A stretch of 42,568 nt of DNA from a virus. Each line of letters starts with the position of its first letter. The stretch's first letter is position 1. Shown here piece after piece: positions 1 through 8,058 of the stretch. A program made the position numbers and the translations under genes. The notes beneath the pieces are model-generated. The model saw only the letters and a list, made by a program, of their open reading frames with translations. It did not search any database and was not told the origin of the DNA. The stretch lies in IMG/VR virus record IMGVR_UViG_3300033050_000049, positions 1 through 42,568 of that record; one strand, written 5' to 3'.

Positions 1-16
1 CACGAGTGCTGGCCAT
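1..16 (-). CDS. Tail fibre gene, 5' end only (cut by window edge)
   Basis: The first 16 bases encode, on the minus strand, the start codon and first codons (MASTR) of the glycine-rich tail fibre seen complete at 39984-41186. The ATG overlaps the TAA stop of the DUF2612 gene, exactly as in the second copy. The window therefore opens just inside the fibre gene, and the rest of the gene is recovered at the other end of the sequence. Confidence 0.8.
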
Positions 17-732
17 TATGTAAACTCACTTAGTTGTTGTGTTGTAAACCCCACGCTAAAACGTGAGGTATCAAAATGTCGCTGGTCACCATCAAACCCA
101 AACCCACCCGCAGGTGAGGATAATATTTTAGTTATTCGCGCAGTGACTGGTAACGGTAAAATGGTGCGCTGCTCAATAAAACCATCAGACTCGTCAATCA
201 ATAAAGTAGTTAGTTGACCAAGTGTGATATCAGTTGGTACGGTCATGCACAATTCCATCGGCCCCACCCTCACAAAGCTAACGTCAAGACCATTAAATAA
301 TTGTACAAATCTTATCAGCTCAGGGACGCTTGCGGGGTGTACGTGGTTTTTAAAAATCTTTGAAAATATTAACCGTCGAAATTCGCTATCCAGTGCAGGC
401 AAGTCCCCGAATAATGCGGCGCCGTCCGAGAACCATGGTGTAGAATCAAAACGCCCACGATTATCAAACCCAAAAAATACCCGTTGCTCGGCATTTAACG
501 AAATCCGTGGTTGACCTACAATTCGACCCCACACATCCAAATTTATGTTAGTCGCATTATCAAGTTGGAAAACATCTAACGCATTAATAACTGCGTTATG
601 TAACTCTTGCTCTTCTTCGATCACCGCGGAAAGAAAGCAATTAACTAAAAGTGAACGACTGAACTGAAACATCAGACGTGAGCCGCCTTGAGCTACTAAG
701 TCTTTGTTAAGCGGTGTGACATCAACTAACAT
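16..732 (-). CDS. Baseplate protein, DUF2612 family
   Basis: The 238-residue protein matches the DUF2612 family of phage baseplate proteins. It follows baseplate J in contractile-tail phages and is thought to link the wedge to the fibres. The N-terminal helical part carries the family-typical pattern LDVWGRIVGQPR (about residues 66-77), and the rest is beta-rich. It overlaps the baseplate J gene upstream by 11 bases, and its stop overlaps the start of the tail fibre, so the three genes are probably translationally coupled. A second copy with about seven substitutions lies at 41186-41902. I recognise the family from sequence pattern and position; the detailed role is inferred. Confidence 0.8.
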   Translation of the reverse strand: MLVDVTPLNKDLVAQGGSRLMFQFSRSLLVNCFLSAVIEEEQELHNAVINALDVFQLDNATNINLDVWGRIVGQPRISLNAEQRVFFGFDNRGRFDSTPWFSDGAALFGDLPALDSEFRRLIFSKIFKNHVHPASVPELIRFVQLFNGLDVSFVRVGPMELCMTVPTDITLGQLTTLLIDESDGFIEQRTILPLPVTARITKILSSPAGGFGFDGDQRHFDTSRFSVGFTTQQLSEFT

Positions 733-1948
733 TTATAAAGATACGGCTACTATCGAGCGCTGCAATCTGATCAAAATTAATAGGTAGGTCTGAACTATTA
801 ATAGTTAGTGAGGACAACCCAACCGTTATATTAGTGACTACATGACCGGGAATGCTATTAACGGGTGTGTATAACCTTGACACATTTATATTACCCCCGG
901 GTAAGAATCCGGTCTGTCTAAAGCCTGTTGTCACACCTAACGCGGCAGCACCGTTTTGAGCGTATGCAAGTATTGCCTCGATTATACGATCTACACCGTC
1001 TGCGCCGAATTGACGCATGTCATTAATTGTGAGGTTGATTGCAATAAATACAGATATTGGGGTAGGTCTAATCCAACGCACTTGATTATCGATACCCTGT
1101 CTATCTGTTATCACGCGCGCGGTATTACCAAAATATCCAACACCTGTGGCCGTCCGTAGAAATAAAGTTTCAGCGATCAACTGATCGTCACCACCCTGCA
1201 ACACTGCGGCAATTGATTTTCCGGGTATCCCACGCGAGTCTGTAGCGAGTGTGTTATTGACCAACAGTCTCACAAATTCAGCGCCTGGGATATTAGAAAG
1301 TGCACTAAAGATAGCTTCACTTGTGCTCTGACTCGGTGCTTCGGTAGTTCGTGCACGTCGTGCACGCAATATTGAGTCAGATTCTTCCAGCTCGCCGGGG
1401 GTTGCATCCTGCAAATTAACGACACTAGCCCAGCCAGATACAGGGGTGAGAATATTAGTTAGGGTGCCAGTTTGGGCAGGGATAGGGCCGGTCAATTCGG
1501 CTAACGCGGGAACGACTCCGACCCCTACACCACCAAGAGTAATGGGTGCGGTGGTCACAAATGTGACAACCTGCATGGGGTCTGACACTCGTTGACCTAA
1601 CTGAATTATAGTACCCGGGGTGCCGGTCAATTGTAAGTCAACGCGCGATGCTGTGGCCGCCCGTCGATTGATACCATTGATCTGAACACTTGCGGATTGC
1701 ACCACACCTGTTGCGGCATCCGGGTCTAAAAAGCGTACTACATTTTCTAACTGCATCCATGCTTCTGCGTTCGCCTCAATCGTGGCGTCGAGTATTTGGA
1801 CAATTGGGTCGTTTTCGTCAAAATCGGTGTTTAATGATTCACCGCTATCCGGGTCGGTGATCAATGACAGTCGAGCGTAAATACTAGCGCGGATGTCGGC
1901 TAGTCGTTTGAGTCTAAAACCATCTGACATTAATCCAAAATCGCCCAT
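722..1948 (-). CDS. Baseplate wedge protein, J/gp47 family
   Basis: The 408-residue protein has the composition and layout of the baseplate J (Mu gp47, P2 gpJ) family, which forms the peripheral wedge of the contractile baseplate. The N-terminus (about residues 1-90) is helical and acidic, with DPDSGESLNTD. The central region is beta-rich with many G, T and V residues. The C-terminus contains INLTINDMRQFG and a VSRLYTPVNSIPGH segment typical of these proteins. It is preceded on the other strand by a small helix-turn-helix island, so it needs read-through or its own promoter. The C-terminal half occurs again, truncated, at 41892-42447. Confidence 0.88.
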   Translation of the reverse strand: MGDFGLMSDGFRLKRLADIRASIYARLSLITDPDSGESLNTDFDENDPIVQILDATIEANAEAWMQLENVVRFLDPDAATGVVQSASVQINGINRRAATASRVDLQLTGTPGTIIQLGQRVSDPMQVVTFVTTAPITLGGVGVGVVPALAELTGPIPAQTGTLTNILTPVSGWASVVNLQDATPGELEESDSILRARRARTTEAPSQSTSEAIFSALSNIPGAEFVRLLVNNTLATDSRGIPGKSIAAVLQGGDDQLIAETLFLRTATGVGYFGNTARVITDRQGIDNQVRWIRPTPISVFIAINLTINDMRQFGADGVDRIIEAILAYAQNGAAALGVTTGFRQTGFLPGGNINVSRLYTPVNSIPGHVVTNITVGLSSLTINSSDLPINFDQIAALDSSRIFINVS

Positions 1949-1998
1949 TTTGTAAGTTGTGCCTCATATGCTCGATGACCGAGTATAACATTAAATAA

Positions 1999-2036
1999 TT
2001 GTTAATTTGTATAGTGTGATACTATACTTACAAGGT
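1999..2036 (+). promoter_or_regulatory. Promoter with dyad operator, copy 1
   Basis: A -10-like TATACT (2023-2028) has a -35-like TTGTTA 18 bases upstream (1999-2004). Across the -10 lies an inverted repeat, TATAGT-N5-ACTATA (2010-2026). The 25 bases 2012-2036 match 25379-25403 at 22 of 25 positions, and that second copy stands before another plus-strand gene. The small helix-turn-helix protein encoded just downstream is the obvious candidate to bind it. Promoter function is inferred from the hexamers and the conservation. Confidence 0.6.
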
Positions 2037-2055
2037 TTACATGCAGGGGAGTAAA

Positions 2056-2247
2056 ATGGATAAAGGTGTGAAGGTACTCACATTACGGAATTACATCATC
2101 GAGCATCATAGTGGTGTACAAACTAAATTTGCAAAAGCTAATAACATTGACCCCCCACAGGTTACACAATGGATCAACGGTCAATTTTTAGTGATCGACA
2201 ATGTGCTGTATAGCAAACGCAGAGTGTTAGCGGGCGGTCGCACATGA
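2056..2247 (+). CDS. Small Cro-like helix-turn-helix protein
   Basis: The 63-residue protein has the pattern of phage Cro/YdaS-type DNA-binding proteins. The sequence LRNYIIEHHSGVQTKFAKAN is followed by a recognition-helix-like segment, PPQVTQWINGQFL, and a short basic C-terminus (YSKRRVL). I chose the ATG at 2056 because AGGGGAG lies at 2045-2051; an ATG at 2041 is also in frame but has no such site. It is transcribed against the late unit. Its stop overlaps the start of the next gene (ATGA). It likely represses or tunes the promoter with the dyad just upstream, and perhaps the related element at 25379-25403. The DNA target is inference. Confidence 0.7.
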   Translation: MDKGVKVLTLRNYIIEHHSGVQTKFAKANNIDPPQVTQWINGQFLVIDNVLYSKRRVLAGGRT

Positions 2248-2477
2248 TTATAACTATATCACACGTGTGCTGTCGTGCATTTCATGCGGATGACAAGGTT
2301 TTCGGTGAGACAAGACTGAATTGTCTCACAAGTTCACGGGCGGGCGTCAGGGCGGCAATTGAAGCGTGGGTGAATAGCTGGGAGGGTATTGGTCACGTTG
2401 AGATCATCGCTATCAGCACGCCGTACGCGGACGATGAGCAACACTGTGATATCGACATAAATTTTAAAGAGGTATAG
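2244..2477 (+). CDS. Hypothetical 77-residue protein, partner of the Cro-like gene
   Basis: I do not recognise this family. The protein has 77 residues with three cysteines near the N-terminal half (VCCRAFH and RLNC), a helical middle (AAIEAWVNSW) and an acidic C-terminus (DDEQHCDIDINF). The ATG overlaps the stop of the helix-turn-helix gene, so the pair is coupled. The 3' end overlaps the 3' end of the convergent minus-strand gene at 2464-2829 by 14 bases. A helix-turn-helix gene followed by a small acidic gene recurs at 22985-23345, which suggests the two make a functional pair, but the sequences are only vaguely alike. Confidence 0.6.
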   Translation: MIITISHVCCRAFHADDKVFGETRLNCLTSSRAGVRAAIEAWVNSWEGIGHVEIIAISTPYADDEQHCDIDINFKEV

Positions 2478-2829
2478 TTAGGTCGACCTCAATGACCCCA
2501 TCGCTCGTTTGCACCGACATTGTAATCGAGTATGCACGGGTGGTATTGTCAAAGTCAGCTTCGAAACTGTTAATACGCAGTACTCCGGGCACTGACAATA
2601 CCCTTGACCTAAGTACTAAATTTACTTCTGCAATAGCACTTTTTGAACCCAACAGGTCGGTGTACCACGGTGTGCCGTCTTGAATATCAAGAAAATACTC
2701 GCCTTGCAAATGACGGAGTGTGACATTGATTCGCTGGTTTATTTCATCAACGCCACTTATTAGTGCAAATCGACCGTTTACAATTGACAGGTCGTGTGTA
2801 GCTGTGTTAAGCAATAAGGTAAAACTCAT
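2464..2829 (-). CDS. Baseplate wedge protein, gp25/DUF2634-like
   Basis: The 121-residue protein fits the T4 gp25 / XkdS-like lysozyme-fold wedge proteins that anchor the sheath to the baseplate. Visible family features are GVDEINQRINVTLRHLQGEYFLD (split as an arginine-rich helix and a GEYFLD turn, about residues 26-48), a DGTPWYTDLLG segment (about 51-61), and a beta hairpin at the C-terminus. Its start overlaps the stop of the spike gene (TAATG), and the baseplate J gene follows across the small plus-strand island. Family placement rests on motif pattern and gene order. Confidence 0.75.
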   Translation of the reverse strand: MSFTLLLNTATHDLSIVNGRFALISGVDEINQRINVTLRHLQGEYFLDIQDGTPWYTDLLGSKSAIAEVNLVLRSRVLSVPGVLRINSFEADFDNTTRAYSITMSVQTSDGVIEVDLTIPL

Positions 2830-3602
2830 TAAATCGGCCCATCTGTAGTTTGTGTGCCTCGATCAACTCCCGTATGTCGATGCGTTGAAAATGTTAGTCC
2901 GGCACTAGTTGACAATTCCAAAGCTGTAAGGGCTTGGCTCACATTTACAACCCCTTGTATTTCCACATCCCCGTTAATATTAAGCCCGCCCGGCGCGTCG
3001 ATTGTGACACCACCTGATGCGTTGATTGTCATACTTGCACTACCGGTAGTAAGCCTTATTGTACCATTGTCAACAATTATCACACTATCACCTACAGCGA
3101 TAACCGCATTACTATCTGTAATTGACATCCGTACGCTGCGGTCACGATTACGCAATTCGAGGCCTTGACTGAAATAGTTAGCCAGTGCAACCGGTGCTGG
3201 GTTCGCCCCCACAATTGCTAAACTGTCAGTAATGTGATGTGAGCGCGATTGCACGGGCTGCGCTGGAGACTGTACACCACTGTCATCAACCCAATTATCG
3301 ATTGACCGATCACACACGGCTAATAGTACTTGATCACCGGGGCGAACAGGCAAAGTGAGTGCAAACCCAGCGCCGTGCGCATACGGCATAACTAATGGCA
3401 CACGTACAACCTCAGGCATGTCTACAGTTATGCGTTCATCGTCAATAGTGATATAGCGTCTGATATTAGGTCGTATGACTGCCAACTGATTTACGCTGTC
3501 AAAGCTTACAACTGTACCCGGGGTATGGGTATAAGCTCTTGATATCTCACGTCGCACGGTTTCCAACAGTGCGCCTGATTCGGATTGGGCGCGTAAATCC
3601 AT
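2829..3602 (-). CDS. Baseplate central spike, gp138/gpV-like
   Basis: The 257-residue protein has an N-terminal OB-like domain (about residues 25-120) of the Gp138-N type, with the typical GTVVSFD, VPLVMPYAHG and RPGDQVLLAVCDRSID pieces. A repetitive beta-helix follows (about 165-225), and a terminal HRH motif lies at residues 241-243 within STHRHTG. In P2 gpV and phi92 gp138 an HxH motif near the tip binds an iron ion that sharpens the membrane-piercing spike. The same is likely here. The gene overlaps the hub gene upstream by one base and gp25 downstream. Confidence 0.85.
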   Translation of the reverse strand: MDLRAQSESGALLETVRREISRAYTHTPGTVVSFDSVNQLAVIRPNIRRYITIDDERITVDMPEVVRVPLVMPYAHGAGFALTLPVRPGDQVLLAVCDRSIDNWVDDSGVQSPAQPVQSRSHHITDSLAIVGANPAPVALANYFSQGLELRNRDRSVRMSITDSNAVIAVGDSVIIVDNGTIRLTTGSASMTINASGGVTIDAPGGLNINGDVEIQGVVNVSQALTALELSTSAGLTFSTHRHTGVDRGTQTTDGPI

Positions 3603-4504
3603 TACACGACTTCCAGTATTTTAAATGCGCGTGTAGTCATAACCCAATCATTATTGTATGTGGCGCCGGAAAATTCAATACTGAAAACTTTATATATACC
3701 ATCAAGCATGGGGTTACTAATACTGGTTACGCGCATTTGGTCACCTGGTCGTATTTCGGGATTTAATATTGACTCAATAGTCACACCATTATTATGTTGC
3801 ATTGCGCCAGCTAAGGTGGGGGTGATGTTAATTAGGTTTTGGTTCTCTTCGTTAATTTCGAAGACTCGATCAAATGCACGATTGTCTGAAATTGCCTGAA
3901 ACCGACCATCTTGAATAGACCACGTGAAACCATATTGACTTGCCAAATTGTCAAGTTCATTGCTTGATCGATCCAATACAGTTAGGCCACCGCTCGACAA
4001 TATACCATCAATATCAATTCGCCCCAATTCAACACCAGGCATGTCAGCAGCAATGGAACGCACTACAGTTTCCACACTTTGCCCACCTAAAAAAGTTCTG
4101 TTGGTAACACCTTTTGTGATACCCCCAAATCCATCTAATACAGTTAGTTTTGTGACATACTCCGCTCCATCCTTGGGGGTTCTCACATTTAGCACACCCC
4201 CCTGCATCAGCAAACTCAAACCCGTGTTTGCCCAACCTACACGCATTCGTACGCGTGACAAGGTGGCCCGGATGCGTTCACGGGTTTCGGCACGCATATT
4301 ATAGATGGTAATATCTGCGGCATTAGCTGATGATTGTAAGTATTTTTTAATGTTAAACTCAATAGCTAAATCTTCTCGCCCCCCATCACTAAAAATGCGC
4401 AAAGCTTCTGAACTATTTCCGCCACCCACATCATCCGCCAGCGGTCCAATGAGCAGCTCGATATTGCGTATAAATGGGTTATTGGGTGATTGCATTGAGG
4501 TCAA
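3602..4504 (-). CDS. Baseplate hub protein, gp27/gpD-like
   Basis: The 300-residue protein lies immediately before the spike gene, where contractile-tail phages encode the hub that joins the tube to the spike. It has beta-rich segments typical of hub proteins, including a long central domain (about residues 110-220, with QSVETVVRSIAADMPG) and a C-terminal ending with MRVTSISNPMLDGIYKVFS, characteristic of the gp27/gp44 group. The start overlaps the end of the upstream PKD-like gene by 26 bases. Assignment is by position plus the GDQMRVTSI/YKVFSIEF pattern. Confidence 0.75.
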   Translation of the reverse strand: MTSMQSPNNPFIRNIELLIGPLADDVGGGNSSEALRIFSDGGREDLAIEFNIKKYLQSSANAADITIYNMRAETRERIRATLSRVRMRVGWANTGLSLLMQGGVLNVRTPKDGAEYVTKLTVLDGFGGITKGVTNRTFLGGQSVETVVRSIAADMPGVELGRIDIDGILSSGGLTVLDRSSNELDNLASQYGFTWSIQDGRFQAISDNRAFDRVFEINEENQNLINITPTLAGAMQHNNGVTIESILNPEIRPGDQMRVTSISNPMLDGIYKVFSIEFSGATYNNDWVMTTRAFKILEVV

Positions 4505-4991
4505 TAGAGTAGATTAGACCTTGGTCGACGCGCGATGGTGGGAATATAAATTGTAAATTCTCACCACTAACACCGGTTAGTGGATCACCATCAATCACAT
4601 CGGTCAACGAACCACTAATCACATTAAGTACACTAGTGGGGATTGCACTTATAGTAACGCCTACGGTTACTATATTTGAAGACTGTATTGAATCTAACAC
4701 ACGGCATGAAGCTGTGAAAATACCGGGTGGGTAGAGATAATTAATAATTGGAGCAGGTGATTGTATTTCAACCGACCCGTCCCCCGGTAATACAACATAA
4801 GTTAGAACCTCATCCTCAGGGTCGGTTGATGCTGACAGGTCAAAAGTGACCGCTATGTCATTACGTGAAACCTCAACATTTGACGCGACCACACAAGTCG
4901 GCACCTGATTGACAACGTCACCGACTTGGAAAAATAATCCATCAGCGAATAACCCGTCAGCGAATAACCCATTAGCGAATAGATCAATCAT
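4479..4991 (-). CDS. PKD/Ig-like virion protein with GLFADGLF repeats
   Basis: The 170-residue protein starts with a short tandem repeat (NGLFADGLFADGLFF, residues 7-21), encoded by a 12-15 base DNA repeat at about 4935-4982. A PKD-like beta-sandwich of about 80 residues follows (DLSASTDPEDEV, then a Y-YPPGIFTASCRVLDS segment). PKD and Ig-like domains decorate many phage tails and can bind carbohydrate or host surface. It belongs to the adhesin block between the DUF6983 gene and the hub gene, and its start overlaps the preceding fibre gene by one base. Virion location is inferred from context. Confidence 0.6.
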   Translation of the reverse strand: MIDLFANGLFADGLFADGLFFQVGDVVNQVPTCVVASNVEVSRNDIAVTFDLSASTDPEDEVLTYVVLPGDGSVEIQSPAPIINYLYPPGIFTASCRVLDSIQSSNIVTVGVTISAIPTSVLNVISGSLTDVIDGDPLTGVSGENLQFIFPPSRVDQGLIYSIDLNAITQ

Positions 4992-6919
4992 TATGGGGCT
5001 GTACGAATTGGGTTAGTAATACCGTCACCCGTCACCACATTATCATTAAAAGCCTTGGGGTTACTATCGATAATTCCCGGTAATGTAAAGACCATTTGAT
5101 CAGTCTGAGCTTGTATAGTTGCAATGGCTGTAGGATCAAAACTCACATTGTCAATTGAGTATCGCGAGGTATCAACAATTGTGACCACCCCACCAGAATT
5201 ATCTTCTAAATCAAAAAAACCAGCAATCACAATTGTTCCGCCGGTGCAGTTAGCATTAACTGTAATTAACCTACCTGCGCCGTCAATGCTGACATTGTCA
5301 CCTATCTTGAGATTGAGAATTTCAACTGAACCAGCATATCGGTGCATGTTTAAATTCTTGACACCCACACCAACAAAATTTATAAAAGGGTGCGTCAACC
5401 CAGAATCAGTAGAGCGGGTGTCAATATAATCATAAGTCCCGGCATCACTCAAATTGATGGTACCTCCAATCCCACAGGCCACAAGTGAGTGTAAGCCGAG
5501 CGTATGGTCTGTGAGTCTACACCCCTCGTAACACGTTAATATCGCATTATCAGCTAGGTCATTACCCACAATTTGTGCACCGTGTATAAGTGACCCGGCC
5601 ACACTCCGGCCCCCCAGCGCAACAGTGTAATCGTGACCAAAAAACTCAAAACCACTATAATCTTGGTCGAGTGTAAAAGTAGACCCCGGCAATGAGTGCA
5701 ATAGGGTACTGTTTAGCGCGTCCATAATCACCCGCGCAGAGGTTAACACGCTAACTGGGTTATCAAAAGTACCATCATTATACAACACCGTTCCGGTATT
5801 ATTACGGTTAGTGTCAATCCACACTTGCCCACCAACATAACCGATAATTTGCTGCGATGCCACACCTTCTGCGAGCAACTCATCAACCGTCAGTGTTGCG
5901 CCGGTCAACCCAGACCCATCAAGTCGTACAAATACTAACCCGATATCATCACCGGTTCCGGTGTGCCTAGAGAGTAAATTTAGAACTCTAACTGTATTAG
6001 TATTACCCGCTTGGCCTGATAGTTCACCGTATGCATCCCAAGTTGCACCATTCCAAACTGAAAAATTCAAGGTATCGTTGCTACCATTCAATCGACCCGT
6101 AAAAGTTATTGATCTTGCGGTTCGCGAACCACCCACTGAGATTTGATAAACGATATCAATAGCACCACCAGTATCAGTAATTATATGGTCATTCCCGCCA
6201 ATAAAATGGGTGTCCACAAATGTATTGGTTTGAGTTCCGACAAAACTAACCGCATTTAGTGCGCCCCCGGTATTGTCAGCATTGACCTCAAAATTAAGCC
6301 CACCCCCGGAACCACCAACCGGAGTACCGACATTTTCAGTAGCTAGTATAACCCTAATACTATCACCAACTGCAATAACAAATGGTGTTGGGTTACTACT
6401 TAGTGTTATTTGACCCGAGCTAGCAACGTATGAAGCTAAAGAACCGATGCTGATATCCTCAGGGAAATTAGAGTTAGCTATAATAACATCACTACCCGTT
6501 GGATAGGACGCATCAAACGTACTACCATTAGTGAGTGCGACAACGGTGGGGCTTATCACTGCGGAAACCACGGTGTTTATCAATACAACACCCTGCTCTA
6601 CATTTGCCGCGGTCAATTCAAATTCGGCGGCAATTCCCACCGGGTTGAGTGCCGAAATGGTTATCGAACAGTAGGCTGTGTACTCACCCACAGTGTACCC
6701 CACGTCAGTGGGAACTAACACTTCGTATGCGCCGTTAGGGTATGCAACATTAGTTAGTAAAAATGGTGTCAGTATTGCGATAGGTGAGGTGGTTGCCGCA
6801 TCCCCTTTTCGTCGGATATAAATAAGAGGTGATGCGCCATCACCTTGGTCACCGTCAGCTGTATTTGAGGCAAATGCTAGAGCCACCACCTCACCCAATT
6901 CTCTGATTTTATCCGTCAT
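4991..6919 (-). CDS. Large tail fibre or tailspike with beta-helix
   Basis: The 642-residue protein has an N-terminal beta-rich domain (about residues 1-110) resembling baseplate-attachment domains of receptor-binding proteins. A second beta-sandwich region follows (about 205-345, with SFVGTQTNTFVD and SVWNGATWDAYG). The C-terminal part, from about residue 365, starts with VWIDTNRNNTGT and DNPVSVLTSA, a common entry to phage right-handed beta-helices. I see no obvious catalytic residues, so binding rather than cleavage is the safer reading. Start and stop both overlap neighbours, so it is part of a coupled operon. Confidence 0.65.
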   Translation of the reverse strand: MTDKIRELGEVVALAFASNTADGDQGDGASPLIYIRRKGDAATTSPIAILTPFLLTNVAYPNGAYEVLVPTDVGYTVGEYTAYCSITISALNPVGIAAEFELTAANVEQGVVLINTVVSAVISPTVVALTNGSTFDASYPTGSDVIIANSNFPEDISIGSLASYVASSGQITLSSNPTPFVIAVGDSIRVILATENVGTPVGGSGGGLNFEVNADNTGGALNAVSFVGTQTNTFVDTHFIGGNDHIITDTGGAIDIVYQISVGGSRTARSITFTGRLNGSNDTLNFSVWNGATWDAYGELSGQAGNTNTVRVLNLLSRHTGTGDDIGLVFVRLDGSGLTGATLTVDELLAEGVASQQIIGYVGGQVWIDTNRNNTGTVLYNDGTFDNPVSVLTSARVIMDALNSTLLHSLPGSTFTLDQDYSGFEFFGHDYTVALGGRSVAGSLIHGAQIVGNDLADNAILTCYEGCRLTDHTLGLHSLVACGIGGTINLSDAGTYDYIDTRSTDSGLTHPFINFVGVGVKNLNMHRYAGSVEILNLKIGDNVSIDGAGRLITVNANCTGGTIVIAGFFDLEDNSGGVVTIVDTSRYSIDNVSFDPTAIATIQAQTDQMVFTLPGIIDSNPKAFNDNVVTGDGITNPIRTAP

Positions 6920-8058
6920 AGTGTCTGAGCCTTAAATAAATTATGCCCCATTATATTAGTTTTAAATAATGGAGTCGAGCGGGTTATGGGTGGGGCAACC
7001 CCGGAAAATTCGAATGCACCAATTGTACCGATTGTATCCCGATTGGTATTTAACATGTCCACCATTAAGTCAACGCGCGGGTCGGTGGCTGACGGGATGG
7101 TAGAACCGTCTTGTGTAATAGTAAATGCGTTTTCACCAGCGATTGAAAAGTCCTGATTATCAAATTCAGTGAAAAACACGTTAGCGCCAGAATTGGGTTC
7201 CACACTTACACCACTGACATTACCAAAACTACCTGCTCCGAATTTACCCACTGCTGATGGGTCACCGCTAACATTACCACCGCCTGTAAAACTGACAACA
7301 CCCGGGGATGCATCCGGGCCTGAAGTGCGCCAATCCAACGCAGATGGGTCAACCGCATTCATAGCTAATTGTGTTGATCTTGTATCTTGATTAATAACTA
7401 TATTATTGTAAGCATTGACAATTGCAGTTGAGGCGTTAGTCAACGATACGGAAAACCCACCGTTCAGGGTTTCGGTCGGAAATCGCCCGCAGTTAACGAT
7501 CGTGTTGTGATACAGGTTATATTGATAAGTGTTACTGAGTGAAAACCGCTGAATGTGAACCCCTGCGCGAGCAAACCCTACTATAGCACAATTAACTATT
7601 GTCGCGGTTTGAGACGTTACACCCCCAAAATAAAACCCATCTTGACCGCTTTGATTATTCGCAGCACGGATAAAACATTGCTGCGCTAAAAAGTCACCAG
7701 CGTTGAGTCTAAATGCCTCATCTGAGTCGCCAGCAACTGTATCAAGTGTCACTGCTATACCCTGATACCACACAAACGCACCGTTTATGGTATTGGCGTG
7801 GCCACCAGTATTTCCCAGGATATGCGCACCTGCCCCCCCCCCAAAATCAGTTGCTGCGTTACCTGAAGTGTGGGTTATCTTTATACAGTTAGTAAATGAC
7901 TCACCGGCACGGGAAGGAATAACGAGATCACCGACGTATGTACCGGGCACTAACTGTATTTCGTAGACCTCAGTTAGAGTGGTCGGTGCTGCGTCAATAG
8001 CAGTCTGTAAATCGGTAAAGTCGGCACCACCAGCCTGATTAACAACAACAATTGTCAT
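6916..8058 (-). CDS. Right-handed beta-helix protein (adhesin or polysaccharide-binding)
   Basis: The 380-residue protein begins MTIVVVNQAGGADFTDLQ and AIDAAP, the classic opening of a pectate-lyase-like beta-helix. It continues with repeated beta-turns (for example NCAIVGFARAGVHIQR, then NNIVINQ) to about residue 300. The start at 8058 is preferred over an in-frame codon at 8091 because its ATG overlaps the stop of the CBM6 gene (TAATG), like the other junctions here. It may bind or cleave capsular polysaccharide, but no lyase motif is evident. It has no signal peptide, unlike the gene before it. Confidence 0.65.
   Translation of the reverse strand: MTIVVVNQAGGADFTDLQTAIDAAPTTLTEVYEIQLVPGTYVGDLVIPSRAGESFTNCIKITHTSGNAATDFGGGAGAHILGNTGGHANTINGAFVWYQGIAVTLDTVAGDSDEAFRLNAGDFLAQQCFIRAANNQSGQDGFYFGGVTSQTATIVNCAIVGFARAGVHIQRFSLSNTYQYNLYHNTIVNCGRFPTETLNGGFSVSLTNASTAIVNAYNNIVINQDTRSTQLAMNAVDPSALDWRTSGPDASPGVVSFTGGGNVSGDPSAVGKFGAGSFGNVSGVSVEPNSGANVFFTEFDNQDFSIAGENAFTITQDGSTIPSATDPRVDLMVDMLNTNRDTIGTIGAFEFSGVAPPITRSTPLFKTNIMGHNLFKAQTL

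Larger units (their letters stand above)
1..1277. repeat. Left copy of the diverged end repeat
   Basis: This segment is homologous, without gaps that I can see, to 41171-42447 (constant offset of 41170). I count roughly 75-80 mismatches, about 94 percent identity. The DUF2612 protein differs at about 7 of 238 residues, so most changes are synonymous. This implies a circular or circularly permuted unit of about 41.17 kb. The divergence shows that the copies are not the two ends of an ordinary exact terminal repeat. Confidence 0.9.

Noticed and set aside
2041-2055. Earlier ATG for the Cro-like protein
   Set aside because: The AGGGGAG site lies after it and correctly before the ATG at 2056.
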